The notes: generated by a model from the letters alone, not told the origin. DNA of 64,000 bases from Pilimelia terevasa (GCF_014647915.1 NZ_BMQC01000018.1:1-64000), one strand, 5' to 3'. Numbered from the stretch's first letter, positions 1 through 8,327 are shown. Program-made: numbers and translations.

Positions 1-127
1 TTCGCGTCCGCGCGTTCCGTTCGCGTTCCCTGGCCGGGCGCGCGTTCCGTTCGCGTCCGCGCGTTCCGTTCGCGTTCCCTGGCCGGGCGCGCGTTCCGTT
101 CGCGTCCGCGCGTTCCGTTCGCGTTCC
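1..127. repeat. 49-bp tandem repeat, about 2.6 copies
   Basis: Identical units start at 1, 50 and 99 (period 49). Each contains two sub-blocks built from the words TTCGCGT, CCGCGCG and GTTCCG, with one CCCTGGCCGGG insert. The third copy diverges after 127 and the array may continue left of the window. There is no spacer variation, so it is not CRISPR. Similar GTTCCG/CGTCCG words continue weakly to about 220. Such arrays in integrative elements can be iterons or clt/oriT-like loci, but nothing here proves that. Confidence 0.85.
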
Positions 128-290
128 GTGGGCGGACGTCCTTCCGTCGGTCCGCTGGTCGAGCACGCCTACGGACGCGCGTCCGTGGCCGGCAACCGCG
201 TCCGTTCGCACATGGGTGGCTGCGCGGCGCCTCCGTTCGACCAGCTGCCCACCGCGCCAACGCGCTTCGCATATCGGTGCAGATCGGGAC

Positions 291-334
291 CGTTAGAGGC
301 CGTTAGAGCGACCAGACGTTCGTCAGCTCTAACG
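291..334. promoter_or_regulatory. Operator-like repeats: direct half-site plus 9-bp inverted repeat
   Basis: CGTTAGAGC at 301-309 is perfectly complementary to GCTCTAACG at 326-334, with a 16-nt gap. A third copy of the half-site (CGTTAGAG) lies at 291-298 in direct orientation. The array sits 57 bases ahead of the first gene of the methyltransferase run, so it could be a regulator-binding site or a transcriptional hairpin. Function is inferred. Confidence 0.45.
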
Positions 335-390
335 AAACCGGATTAGTAACCGTCAGCGCATCAGGTGCGGCGGGCAGCTCCACACCGCCA

Positions 391-1047
391 ATGAACACCA
401 CACCACGTCCGTCCCACGTCAAGTCCACCGACACACACCACCACCCGTCCGTCCGTCCGACTGTGGGCGCCGGGATCGATCAGGTGGCCGGCGAACCGCC
501 GGTACCGATCACCCTGTGGCGCACCGCCACCACCGGCGAAGACCAGCCCGCCGCAATTGGCGTCCGTCTCGCCGAGGCGATCGTCACCTCCTACAGCCAG
601 CCCGGCGACACCGTCGCCGACTGGACCACCGACACCGTCCTGGCCAACGCCTGCGCCACCCTCGGCCGCGGCCACCGCAGCTACGCCGACCCCACCGACG
701 GGGCGGCTCTGCTGGTCGCCGACCTACCGCCAGGCAACCCCGATGCGGCAGGTCAGCTACTCGCCGCAGCCGCACCAGTGCTGCGTCCGGGTGGGTGTCT
801 GATCTTGGTCGAAGCCGCCGACGCAGGCCCGACCGATCACCGGCCCCTGCACGCCGCTGCGGCGCAGCTGGGGTTGGGCTACTTCCAGCACATCGTCGCC
901 GTCACCGCCCGCGTCGACGGTGACCAGTTCGTCTACTACCCCACCGCCGCCGAGCTGGCGGCTGCCGCCGGCCCTGGCGGGTCGGGGCATGTGCGGGTAC
1001 ACCGCGATCTGCGCGTCTACCTGCTCGGTGGTGACGCCGATGCCTAG
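391..1047 (+). CDS. Degenerate SAM-methyltransferase-like protein
   Basis: This 218-residue protein has the outline of a class I SAM-dependent methyltransferase. A hydrophobic strand followed by SQPGDTVADWTTDTVLANA stands where motif I would be, then ADLPPG at the catalytic-loop position, and LRPGGCLILV, which is typical of motif VI-like strands. The usual DPFxGxG and DPPY/SPPY motifs are not intact, so it may be a specificity or partner subunit, or a decayed paralogue of the methylase that follows. The stop overlaps the next start by 8 nt, which implies translational coupling. No good ribosome-binding site precedes the ATG, so the start is uncertain. Confidence 0.6.
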   Translation: MNTTPRPSHVKSTDTHHHPSVRPTVGAGIDQVAGEPPVPITLWRTATTGEDQPAAIGVRLAEAIVTSYSQPGDTVADWTTDTVLANACATLGRGHRSYADPTDGAALLVADLPPGNPDAAGQLLAAAAPVLRPGGCLILVEAADAGPTDHRPLHAAAAQLGLGYFQHIVAVTARVDGDQFVYYPTAAELAAAAGPGGSGHVRVHRDLRVYLLGGDADA

Positions 1048-1894
1048 CCACAACACGCCTCGCCGGCCGTTGTCGGTGTGGGCGACCGCCCAGAAAACCC
1101 AGCCCATCCAACGACGCGGCCGGTACGTGCCCGGACAGAAAGCCCACCCAGCACGCATGTACCCGGCGACCGCCGCCCACGCCATCGCCGCCTACAGCCG
1201 GCCCGGGGATCTGGTCCTGGACCCGATGTGCGGGATCGGCACCACCCTCGTGGAAGCCATGCACCTGGGCCGGGATACGTTCGGGGTGGAGTACGAGCCG
1301 CGCTGGGCGAACCTGTCCGATGCCAACATCGCCCACACCCTCAACCTGGGCGCGCCCGGCCGGGGATCGGTAATCCGTGGGGACTCCACCCGACTGACCA
1401 GCCTCCTGCCCCGCGTGTTGCACGGGCAGGTCGCGCTGGTGGTCACCAGCCCGCCGTACGGGTCGACCGTCCACGGGCTGGTCGAACCCGGCCCGGCCGG
1501 GGTGGCCAAGACCGACGCCACCTATGGCACCGATCGAGGCAACCTCGCCTACCGCAACACCAACGCACTGGTAGAGGGCTTCACCGAGATCCTGGCCGGC
1601 TGCCGGCAGGTGCTACGCCCCGGCGGGCATGTCGTGGTCACCGTCCGGCCGTTCCGTAAGAACGGGCCGCTGGTCGACCTGCCCTCGGCAGTCGTGGGAG
1701 CTGGGATCGACGCCGGGCTCACCCCGGTAGCGGTCATGCCGGCATGCCTGGGTGTGGTGCGCGACGGGCGGATCATCGCCCGCCCGTCGTTCTTCCAACT
1801 CGGCCACGTCCGCAAACAGCGGACCGCCGGCCGGCCGATGCACCTCATCGCTCACGAGGATTTGGTTCTGCTCCAGGCGGGGGTGGGCCGATGA
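1040..1894 (+). CDS. DNA methyltransferase (N4-cytosine/N6-adenine class)
   Basis: SAM-dependent DNA methylase of about 284 residues. Motif I appears as LDPMCGIGTTLVEA, followed by an acidic strand (FGVEYE), and the catalytic motif IV is TSPPYG. LRPGGHVVVTVRPF follows further on. Motif I precedes motif IV, as in alpha/gamma-type and TRM11-like enzymes. The start is placed at the ATG inside the tail of the previous gene; GTG codons at 1028 and 1031 are alternatives. The stop overlaps the ATG of the next gene (ATGA). It belongs to a run of modification genes on a mobile element, so it probably protects or marks the element's DNA; the target base is unknown. Confidence 0.8.
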   Translation: MPSHNTPRRPLSVWATAQKTQPIQRRGRYVPGQKAHPARMYPATAAHAIAAYSRPGDLVLDPMCGIGTTLVEAMHLGRDTFGVEYEPRWANLSDANIAHTLNLGAPGRGSVIRGDSTRLTSLLPRVLHGQVALVVTSPPYGSTVHGLVEPGPAGVAKTDATYGTDRGNLAYRNTNALVEGFTEILAGCRQVLRPGGHVVVTVRPFRKNGPLVDLPSAVVGAGIDAGLTPVAVMPACLGVVRDGRIIARPSFFQLGHVRKQRTAGRPMHLIAHEDLVLLQAGVGR

Positions 1895-2805
1895 ACACCA
1901 CCGCCATGACGCCGGAGGCGAGCGTCGGGAAGCCGGCAATAAACGCGCTTTCGCTGGGTGCCGGGGTTCAGTCCTCGGCCCTGTTGGTCGCGGCTTGCCG
2001 CGGCTTGGTCGAAAAGTTTGACGTGTGCATTTTCGCCGACACGGGCTGGGAGTCCATAACGGTGTATCAGCATTTGTTGAGATTGGAGCGTTTAGCGGCT
2101 GCTCATCACATTCCCGTCGTGCGGGTGGGGGCGGGCAATATCCGTCTTGACGCCCTGAACCCGGCGAGCCGGTTCGCGTCCATGCCACTGTTCACTTTAG
2201 CCCCTAACGGGCAACGTGGTATGGCACGCCGCCAATGTACTTCTTCGTATAAAATTTCCCCGCTGAAGAAGGAGGTACGGCGTCGGCTGGGCTACCCGCA
2301 CCCGCGCCGGGTTCCGGCCGCGGTGTGGGCGCAGATGGCGATCGGGATCAGCGTCGATGAGATCGGCAGAGCCCGTGATTCCGACGTGCGCTACATGCGC
2401 AACACCTTCCCACTGCTAGATCTCGGCTGGCGGCGTAGCGACTGTTTGTCCTATCTGGCCGAGAATGGATTGGCTGATACGCCTCGGTCGTCATGTGTGG
2501 GATGCCCATTTCATTCAGATGATTTCTGGGCCGACCTGAAATCCAACCAGCCGCTGGAGTGGGCGTCAGCGGTGGCGTTCGATCACGCGATCCGGAACGG
2601 GTCCGCGCGGGCCACCGCCAACGGGCACCCGCTGCGAGGGCAGTTCTTCCTCCACCGTCAGCGGATCCCGCTGGATCAGGTAGTCCTGCGGCCACGCGCC
2701 GGCGGAGAGCCCGAGCAGGGGTGTGGTCCGTGGACCTGCCCCGCCACCCCACCCGCCGGCGGCGGAGGCGACGCTGCCGGCGATGCCGGTCGGGGGGTGG
2801 CGTGA
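1891..2805 (+). CDS. PAPS-reductase-like PP-loop protein
   Basis: A 304-residue member of the adenine-nucleotide alpha-hydrolase (PP-loop) superfamily, related to the phosphoadenosine-phosphosulfate reductase-like proteins found in actinophages and integrative elements. The PP-loop is the degenerate LGAGVQSSAL near residue 23, followed by IFADTGWES, a typical second-strand motif. RRQCTSSYK and CVGCPF are candidate Cys-containing catalytic or metal sites. The last 40 residues are Gly/Ala/Pro rich. It is coupled on both sides (ATGA upstream, GTGA downstream) to DNA methylases. This suggests a role in nucleic-acid modification rather than sulfate assimilation, but the reaction cannot be assigned. 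Confidence 0.75.
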   Translation: MNTTAMTPEASVGKPAINALSLGAGVQSSALLVAACRGLVEKFDVCIFADTGWESITVYQHLLRLERLAAAHHIPVVRVGAGNIRLDALNPASRFASMPLFTLAPNGQRGMARRQCTSSYKISPLKKEVRRRLGYPHPRRVPAAVWAQMAIGISVDEIGRARDSDVRYMRNTFPLLDLGWRRSDCLSYLAENGLADTPRSSCVGCPFHSDDFWADLKSNQPLEWASAVAFDHAIRNGSARATANGHPLRGQFFLHRQRIPLDQVVLRPRAGGEPEQGCGPWTCPATPPAGGGGDAAGDAGRGVA

Positions 2806-3918
2806 ACCTTGACACCACCCACCCCACCGCAGGCAGATTGCGGATCGGATCGCTGTGCTCCGGCTACGGGGGTCTCGACCTCGCGGTCGAAGCCGTCCTC
2901 GGCGGCCGGCTGCTCTGGTACGCCGAGAACGACCGACACGCCGCCACCGTCATGTCCGCCCACTGGCCCGGGATCCCGAACCTCGGCGACATCACCGCAG
3001 TCGACTGGGGACAACAGCCACAAGTCGACATCATCACCGCCGGGTTCCCATGTCAGGACATATCGAACGCAGGAAGGAGAGCAGGAATCACCGGGCCCAA
3101 GTCCAGTCTGTGGGCCCACGTCGCCGACGCCGTTGGCGAGGTTCGACCGCAATACGTGCTCGTGGAGAACGTGGCCGCCCTGCTCAGGCGGGGGTTCGAA
3201 GTCTGCCACTCCGATCTGGCCGCGCTCGGGTACGACACACGCTGGACGTGCATACGCGCATCCGAGGTCGGGGCGGCGCACCGCCGCGATCGGCTATTTA
3301 TGCTCGCCACCCGAAAAGTCAGCCGAACTGACTGTGGAGATGAGGAGGTTGCCGACGCCGTGCGCTCGTGACGGCAAAGGCCCCGGCCACCAGCATGGTC
3401 TACCCGATGTCGTGGAACCCGCCGGCAGTCGCAGCCATCTGTTGCCGACACCACGGGCAAGCGACACCGGCACCCCCGGACGACGGGCTGGGGCCGGATT
3501 CCGGCCACCGCTGTCACAGGTCCTGCTCCCCACCCCACGCGCGAGCGATGGGGTGAATGGCTGCCCGGGGCAGCGGGGCCAGCGCGGTGACCTCACCCTG
3601 CCGTCGGCGTCCGTGCGGGTTCCCTACGTCGGCCGGCCGGACACCCAAAGGTGGGGCATCTACGCCCAGGCGGTCGCCGGATGGGAGAGCATCCTCGGTC
3701 GCCCCGCACCGGCACCGACGGTGCTTGGCGCCCACGGCAAGCCGGTGCTGAGCCCGGTGCTGGTGGAGTGGTTAATGGGTCTGCCCGAAGGGTGGGTCAC
3801 TGACCTGGGGTTGCCGCGTACCCGGGCGCTTCATGTGCTGGGTAACGGGGTCGTCCCTCAGCAGGCTGAGGCGGCGCTGCGGCGGCTGCTGTGCCCGCAC
3901 GAGTGGGTGCTCGCATGA
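2802..3918 (+). pseudogene. C5-cytosine DNA methyltransferase, frameshifted
   Basis: The first part carries C5-methylase motifs in order: IGSLCSGYGGLDLA (motif I), AGFPCQDISNAG with the catalytic Cys (IV), LVENV (VI) and HRRDRLFMLAT (VIII). The frame stops at 3371. The rest continues in the +1 frame: RRLPTPCARDGKGPG, WEWLMGLPEGWV-like text and LGNGVVPQQAEAALR (motif X) up to 3918. The break lies near the C-run at 3310-3312; two missing C residues (or one extra base) would restore a single frame of about 370 residues. GTG start overlaps the PP-loop gene stop, and the end overlaps the next ATG. It is probably inactive unless the shift is a sequencing error or is bypassed. Confidence 0.75.
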
Positions 3919-4967
3919 GCGGCCACCCGGTAGGGGATCCGCTGGCTCGGTTCCGGTATTCGCAGATGGGGCCGGTGGAGTTGCTGCTCGGCGACGCCCA
4001 CCAGGTGCTGTCAGCGATGCCCGACGGGTCGGTCGACTGCGTAGTCACCTCCCCACCGTTCTGGGGGCTCCGCGACTACACCGTCACCGGCCAGTACGGA
4101 CTCGAATCCTGCGTGGAGGAGTACGTCGACCGGCTCGTCGCGGTGTTCGCACAGCTGCGTCGGGTCCTGAAACCCTCGGGAACGGCGTGGCTGAATTTAG
4201 GCGACTGCTACACCAGCCCCGAACGGCACACCACCGCATATGCCCCTAACTCGAGGAAGGAGCAACACGCAAGCGCGCGTTTGCTGCCGGCCAAGAATCT
4301 GGTCGGCGTGCCGTGGCGGACGGCATTCGCGCTTCAAGCAGACCGGTGGGTGCTGCGGAATGCGGTGGTGTGGGCCAAGACCAACCCCATGCCCGAATCG
4401 GTGCGGGACCGCCTGTCCTGCACCTACGAGCTGTTCTTCCTGCTCACCCCCAGCAGCAGGTATTGGTTCGACCTGGACCCGATCCGCCAGCCACTCAAAC
4501 GCCCCGAAGCCGCCGACGGCACCCTGACCATCGGCGGCTCCCGTAAAGGCACCAGCGGCGGGATCGGGGCAACCGCACGCCGCCGCGGTACCAGCAAATA
4601 CGGTGCCGGGGCGGTACAAGCGCGGGCCGGAGCGCCGAACCTCACCCCGACCGGCAGCCGGCATACGGCAGCGCATCCGCGTGGGAAAAACCCGGGCGAC
4701 GTGTGGCCGATGGCGACCCGCCCATATCGGGGGGCGCACGTGGCGCCGTTCCCGATCGACCTGCCGATGCGAGCTATCGCGGCCGGCTGCCCGCCGGGCG
4801 GAGTTGTCCTGGATCCGTTTTCTGGGGCCGCTACGACCGGACTGGCCGCGCTGCGGCTAGGCCGCCGGTACATCGGCATCGACATCAACGCCTCGTTCCA
4901 CGACGAGGCCATCACCCGGCTCACCCCACACCTGGACAGCCAGAACAGGAGCAACCCCCACACCTGA
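3915..4967 (+). CDS. DNA methyltransferase, beta class
   Basis: A 350-residue SAM-dependent DNA methylase with motif order IV then I, as in beta-class N6-adenine or N4-cytosine enzymes. Catalytic SPPFWGLRDY lies near residue 47, followed by LKPSGTAWLNLGD, and the SAM-binding DPFSGAATTGLAALRLGRRY is near the C terminus. A basic, low-complexity segment in between (Gly/Arg/Thr rich, about residues 200-260) fits a target-recognition region. ATG overlaps the stop of the frameshifted C5 methylase. A strong hairpin 20 nt downstream ends this transcription unit. Confidence 0.85.
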   Translation: MSGHPVGDPLARFRYSQMGPVELLLGDAHQVLSAMPDGSVDCVVTSPPFWGLRDYTVTGQYGLESCVEEYVDRLVAVFAQLRRVLKPSGTAWLNLGDCYTSPERHTTAYAPNSRKEQHASARLLPAKNLVGVPWRTAFALQADRWVLRNAVVWAKTNPMPESVRDRLSCTYELFFLLTPSSRYWFDLDPIRQPLKRPEAADGTLTIGGSRKGTSGGIGATARRRGTSKYGAGAVQARAGAPNLTPTGSRHTAAHPRGKNPGDVWPMATRPYRGAHVAPFPIDLPMRAIAAGCPPGGVVLDPFSGAATTGLAALRLGRRYIGIDINASFHDEAITRLTPHLDSQNRSNPHT

Positions 4968-4986
4968 CCAACCCCACCTCGAACGT

Positions 4987-5025
4987 CGGATCCCCGCCAC
5001 CGCACCGCGCAGTGGCGGGGATCCG
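4987..5025 (+). terminator. Hairpin after the methylase run
   Basis: Perfect 14-bp stem (CGGATCCCCGCCAC at 4987-5000 against 5012-5025) with an 11-nt loop, beginning 20 nt after the methylase stop. No U-tract follows, as is usual in actinomycetes. Confidence 0.75.
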
Positions 5026-5049
5026 GCGCACCACACCCGGAGAAACCCG

Positions 5050-5235
5050 ATGCGCCTCCCACTGCTCCGCCGGCGACATCGCCGGCCCGCAAGCCGCCGC
5101 ATGCGCGGTGACAACCAACCCACCGAGAACACCACCACCGCAGCACCACCGACAACGCCAGCCGCGCTGCAAGCGCCGCACGAGCTGCCACCGACCGTGA
5201 TCTACGAGGCGCTCCTGCGCTACCTGCGCTGCTGA
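5050..5235 (+). CDS. Small basic protein, unknown function
   Basis: A 61-residue reading frame that starts 8-10 nt after a plausible ribosome-binding sequence (GGAGAAA). The N terminus is Arg rich, the middle is Pro/Thr rich, and it ends with PTVIYEALLRYLRC, which could form a short amphipathic helix. It lies between two strong hairpins. No family recognised; it may be a regulator or modification-related peptide of the mobile element, or may not be expressed. Confidence 0.4.
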   Translation: MRLPLLRRRHRRPASRRMRGDNQPTENTTTAAPPTTPAALQAPHELPPTVIYEALLRYLRC

Positions 5236-5296
5236 ACACCACCACCGTCGGCGCCCGCCGATCCCGATGCCACACCAACTTCCTTGAACCGTTCCT

Positions 5297-5345
5297 CGAA
5301 GACCCCGCCGATCCGCGCGTCCGCGCTGGGTTGGCGGGGTCTTCG
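5297..5345 (+). terminator. Hairpin between small element genes
   Basis: Perfect 13-bp inverted repeat (CGAAGACCCCGCC at 5297-5309 against 5333-5345) with a 23-nt loop, just upstream of the HTH gene. Possibly a terminator or an attenuator of that gene. Confidence 0.7.
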
Positions 5346-5368
5346 TCATCGTTGCTCTGGAGTCACGC

Positions 5369-5716
5369 ATGTCTCGCTCTATCGAATCCGGCCCTGCCGG
5401 CTACGTCGGCGCCCACCGCACCAGCCGTTGGCGGCTACGCCGCACCAACCCCACCACCACCGCTGAAGCCGCTACGGCGGTAGCGCGGGCCAAGGGTCCT
5501 CGGCGGTGGACCGCCCAGGACATCCGCGCTCTGGGCGCCACCACCGACCTACCCACCGCCGGCCGGATCCTGGGGATCTCCCACTGGTCGGTGTACCGCA
5601 TCCACCGCGCCGGCCAGTTCCCCGTACCCGTCGTGCAGGTGGGCCGGCGGCTGCGGGTGCCGGTCGCGCCGCTGCTGGACCTGCTCGGCCTGCACCGCTG
5701 GCCCGACCAGAGCTGA
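5369..5716 (+). CDS. Excisionase-like helix-turn-helix protein
   Basis: A 115-residue basic protein. Residues about 50-105 form a MerR/excisionase-type winged helix: WTAQDIRALGATTDLPTAGR, then ILGISHWSVYRIHRAGQFP as the recognition-helix region, and a wing with VQVGRRLRVPVAPLLDLLG. This is the layout of the small DNA-binding proteins (Xis/AlpA-like) found upstream of int in actinomycete integrative elements. CTGGAG is a weak ribosome-binding site. A second paralogous gene lies at 6363. The likely role is excision or control of element genes; this is inferred from fold and position. Confidence 0.7.
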   Translation: MSRSIESGPAGYVGAHRTSRWRLRRTNPTTTAEAATAVARAKGPRRWTAQDIRALGATTDLPTAGRILGISHWSVYRIHRAGQFPVPVVQVGRRLRVPVAPLLDLLGLHRWPDQS

Positions 5717-5765
5717 CCGCCGCCTGGCCGCATCCGGCCGGGACCGGCACCTCGCCATTTTCCCG

Positions 5766-5807
5766 CGCCCGTTGGGGCCTGCCCGTTGTGGTGGGCCCCA
5801 GCGGGCG
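5766..5807 (+). terminator. Hairpin downstream of the HTH gene
   Basis: A 14-bp stem (5766-5779 against 5794-5807) with one G-U pair and a 14-nt loop, 50 nt after the HTH stop. Confidence 0.65.
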
Positions 5808-5856
5808 TCTTCCGCTACCTCGCCGCCTACCCGGCGGTGTCCGAAGGAGTTCCGCG

Positions 5857-6366
5857 ATGAACACGCCCACCAATCCCGAGCACCACCAACCGAAGTCCCG
5901 CTCGCACCGACGTCGCCACCCGCGGTTCCCGGTCACGGTCCTGCAGCCGGCCACCGTCGCCCTGGACCGGCTCACCCCGCAGCAGAAGCAGCGGCGGCGG
6001 CAGGCCAACCAGATCGGCCACGCCCTGACCCCTCACCACAGCAACCGCACCACCACGGCAGAGTTCGGGCTGGTGCCGGATCCCGACCTGCACCTGCCCC
6101 CGCAGATGGCCGAGCAGATCGCCGCCCAAGCCCAAACCCTCACCGCCGACCCACCGCCCGGCGCAATGCTGATCGGCCGGACCCTGCGCGGGGCGGTCGC
6201 CGTCGTGGTCCTGCACGCCCACAGCTGGAGCCTGGCCGCCCACGCCGGTGACCAGTCCGCGCTGCTGGTCGACGCCCACGGCGCCTTCGGCACCTTCCAC
6301 CCCGACTCGGCGTACACCGCGATCGCTGCCACCGTCGTGGCCGCGGCGGGGCGGGGCCGGCCGTGA
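5857..6366 (+). CDS. Mobile-element protein of unknown function
   Basis: A 169-residue protein. A strong ribosome-binding site (GAAGGAG, 5844-5850) lies 6 nt before the ATG. The N-terminal 55 residues are very basic (His/Arg/Gln rich), which would suit nucleic-acid binding. The rest is a mixed alpha/beta domain with hydrophobic strands (RGAVAVVVLHAHSW, ALLVDAHGAFGTF). It overlaps the following HTH gene by 4 nt (GTGA). It resembles the hypothetical proteins commonly found between replication and excision genes of such elements, but no named family is recognised. Confidence 0.65.
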   Translation: MNTPTNPEHHQPKSRSHRRRHPRFPVTVLQPATVALDRLTPQQKQRRRQANQIGHALTPHHSNRTTTAEFGLVPDPDLHLPPQMAEQIAAQAQTLTADPPPGAMLIGRTLRGAVAVVVLHAHSWSLAAHAGDQSALLVDAHGAFGTFHPDSAYTAIAATVVAAAGRGRP

Positions 6367-6659
6367 GCGCCAGCGACCCCGCCAGCCCCCAGAACCCGAA
6401 GCGCGGGCGGGGGCCAGGGCGGGGGCGGTATCAGGCCAACGGGTGGAGCCCGGCGCAGATCCGGGCGCTGGGAACGCTGACGAACATCGAAACCGCCGGC
6501 AGCATTTTCGGCCTCACCCGGGGCGCCGCCTACCGGCTCGCCGCGAACGGCGACTTCCCCGTACCGCTCGTCCGCGTCCGCACCCAGTACCGGGTCCCGG
6601 TCGCGGAGATCCTGCGCGCCCTCTGCCTGGCCGTCCACGACGAGGATCCCGATCCGTAG
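6363..6659 (+). CDS. Excisionase-like helix-turn-helix protein
   Basis: A 98-residue paralogue of the HTH protein at 5369, sharing the pattern W-[ST]-[AP]-[AQ]-Q-I-R-A-L-G followed by a recognition helix (SIFGLTRGAAYRLAANGDFP) and a short wing (VRTQYRVPVAEILRALC). The first 30 residues are Gly/Arg/Pro rich. GTG start overlaps the previous stop. Being the last gene before the integrase, it is the better Xis candidate of the two. Confidence 0.7.
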   Translation: MSASDPASPQNPKRGRGPGRGRYQANGWSPAQIRALGTLTNIETAGSIFGLTRGAAYRLAANGDFPVPLVRVRTQYRVPVAEILRALCLAVHDEDPDP

Positions 6660-6845
6660 ACCGCATCCGTCGCCGGTCGTCGGCGCGGCGTAGTACCGCA
6701 GCGGCGGCCCGGTCGGCGTCGGCGTTTCCGTTACCGGGTGACTTGCATACCTGGCGGATCGAAGCGTCCATGGACCGACGCGAAAATCAGAAGCGAAACC
6801 CCGCGCCGAACCAAATCCACTCTAGATTTATGCCAGGAGTCTGCC
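6660..6845 (+). promoter_or_regulatory. Leader region of the integrase gene
   Basis: 186 bases without a convincing gene. The last 30 are AT-richer than the surroundings and contain TAGATT (possible -10) about 20 nt before the start codon, then AGGAG as the ribosome-binding site 6-7 nt upstream of ATG. An in-frame ATG at 6738 would add 36 residues with no better support. Confidence 0.4.
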
Positions 6846-8306
6846 ATGGCCCTCGACAAAACAATCTCCAAAAAATGCAACTGCAAAAACCAGGCCGGGA
6901 AACGGCTCGGCATCAAATGCCCGAAACTGACCCGCGCCGACGGGACCTGGAACTACCACCACGGCGTCTGGGCCCTACAAGTCGAACTCCCCCCAGCCGC
7001 CGACGGGACACGCCGGCAATACCGGCGCAGCGGCTTCACCACCTCCAAGCAGGTTGAGGCCGAACGCGACAGAGTCCACGAGCTGATCGGCCTGGGTGGC
7101 GACCAGCAGATCCGCACCGAGATCGGTGACATCATCGCCGACCTCAAGGCCGGCCAACCCCTGCCCGACCGCGACGCCATCGCCCGACGCGTACGTGCCG
7201 GTGTTGCGGTCTACGACGACACCAGCACCGGCGCCTACCTCGACGAATGGCTCGCCAACCGGCGGGTCTCCGAAAACACCCTGCGCTCCTACTCCGACCA
7301 CATCCGCATGTACTTCAAACCCGGCTTCGGCCACATCCCCCTGCAGAAGCTGCGCACCGCCCACATCCAGGCCGTGTTCAACAACATCGACGCCGCCGAC
7401 GCCGCACTGCTGCGCGCCCGCAACCACCCCGACCAGGCAGTACGCGACACAGTCAAGGGGAAGCGGGTTCGGGGCGCGGCCAGCCAGCAGAGGTTCCTGG
7501 CCACCATCCGCAAAGCACTCAACGACGCCATCGGCGTGCACAAGCTGATCGAGTACAACCCCGCCCTACACGTCGAACTCGCCTCCGGCGCCCCACCCAA
7601 ACCCCAGCTGTGGACCGACGCCGCCGTCACCCGCTGGCGCAAAACCGGCCGCCGCCCCAGCCCGGTCATGGTCTGGACACCCGCCCAGCTCGGCACGTTC
7701 CTGGACCACGCCGCCGACCACCAGGCCGACCTGCACGACATGTTCGAACTCATCGCCCACCGCGGGCTACGCCGAGGCGAAGCCTGCGGCCTCGGCGAAC
7801 ACGACGTCGACCTGCACCACCAGCAACTGACCATCCACGAACAGATCGCCTCCGTCGCCTACAAGCCGGTCCTGAAGAAGGTCAAGAGCCGGGCCGGGGA
7901 CCGCACCGTCCCTCTCGCCGACGACACCACCGCCAGCCTGCGCCGCTACAACACCCGCCGCAAAGCCCTCAAACTCAAAGCCGGCACCGCCTGGGTCGAC
8001 AGCGGCAGGTTCTTCATCCGCGACGACGGATCGGCGTGGCACCCCGAACGCATCAGCCAAATCTTCGACAACCTCACCACCGCCTCCGGCCTACCACCCA
8101 TCCGGCTGCACGACCTACGCCACTGCGCCGCCACCCTCATGCTCGCCGCCGGCGCCACCCTCAAAGAAATCCAAGAAACACTCGGCCACGCCAACTACCA
8201 AATCACCGCCGACACCTACACCTCCGTACTCGAAGAACTACAAAAGACCACCGCAGAAAAGGCCACCAAGCTGGTACCCCGAACGAAACGCCCCCGAGGC
8301 GCCTAG
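6846..8306 (+). CDS. int: Tyrosine recombinase (integrase)
   Basis: A 486-residue site-specific integrase that would catalyse integration and excision of the element. It has an N-terminal arm-binding region with a Cys cluster (KKCNCKN...GIKCPK), a SAM-like core-binding domain (YLDEWLANRRVSENTLRSY), and a catalytic domain with Arg in HRGLRRGEACGL, Lys in KVKSRAGDR, the HxxR box LHDLRHCAAT, His in LGHANY and the nucleophile Tyr in TADTYTSV. All catalytic residues are therefore present. Length is typical for actinomycete element integrases. It is the last + strand gene of the left element, so an attachment site would be expected just downstream, but none was recognised there. Confidence 0.92.
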   Translation: MALDKTISKKCNCKNQAGKRLGIKCPKLTRADGTWNYHHGVWALQVELPPAADGTRRQYRRSGFTTSKQVEAERDRVHELIGLGGDQQIRTEIGDIIADLKAGQPLPDRDAIARRVRAGVAVYDDTSTGAYLDEWLANRRVSENTLRSYSDHIRMYFKPGFGHIPLQKLRTAHIQAVFNNIDAADAALLRARNHPDQAVRDTVKGKRVRGAASQQRFLATIRKALNDAIGVHKLIEYNPALHVELASGAPPKPQLWTDAAVTRWRKTGRRPSPVMVWTPAQLGTFLDHAADHQADLHDMFELIAHRGLRRGEACGLGEHDVDLHHQQLTIHEQIASVAYKPVLKKVKSRAGDRTVPLADDTTASLRRYNTRRKALKLKAGTAWVDSGRFFIRDDGSAWHPERISQIFDNLTTASGLPPIRLHDLRHCAATLMLAAGATLKEIQETLGHANYQITADTYTSVLEELQKTTAEKATKLVPRTKRPRGA

Positions 8307-8327
8307 CGAAAGCGCGCCTTAGGCGCC
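8298..8327 (+). terminator. Hairpin across the integrase stop codon
   Basis: GGCGCCTA (8298-8305) pairs perfectly with TAGGCGCC (8320-8327); loop 14 nt. It overlaps the integrase TAG and abuts the decayed integrase duplicate. Confidence 0.5.

Noticed and set aside
1-127. CRISPR-like array
   Set aside because: The repeats are directly abutting 49-bp units without variable spacers, and no cas genes are present.
128-346. 72-residue open frame on + strand
   Set aside because: It runs out of the tandem repeat, is Arg/Pro/Ser biased, has no ribosome-binding site and contains the operator array.
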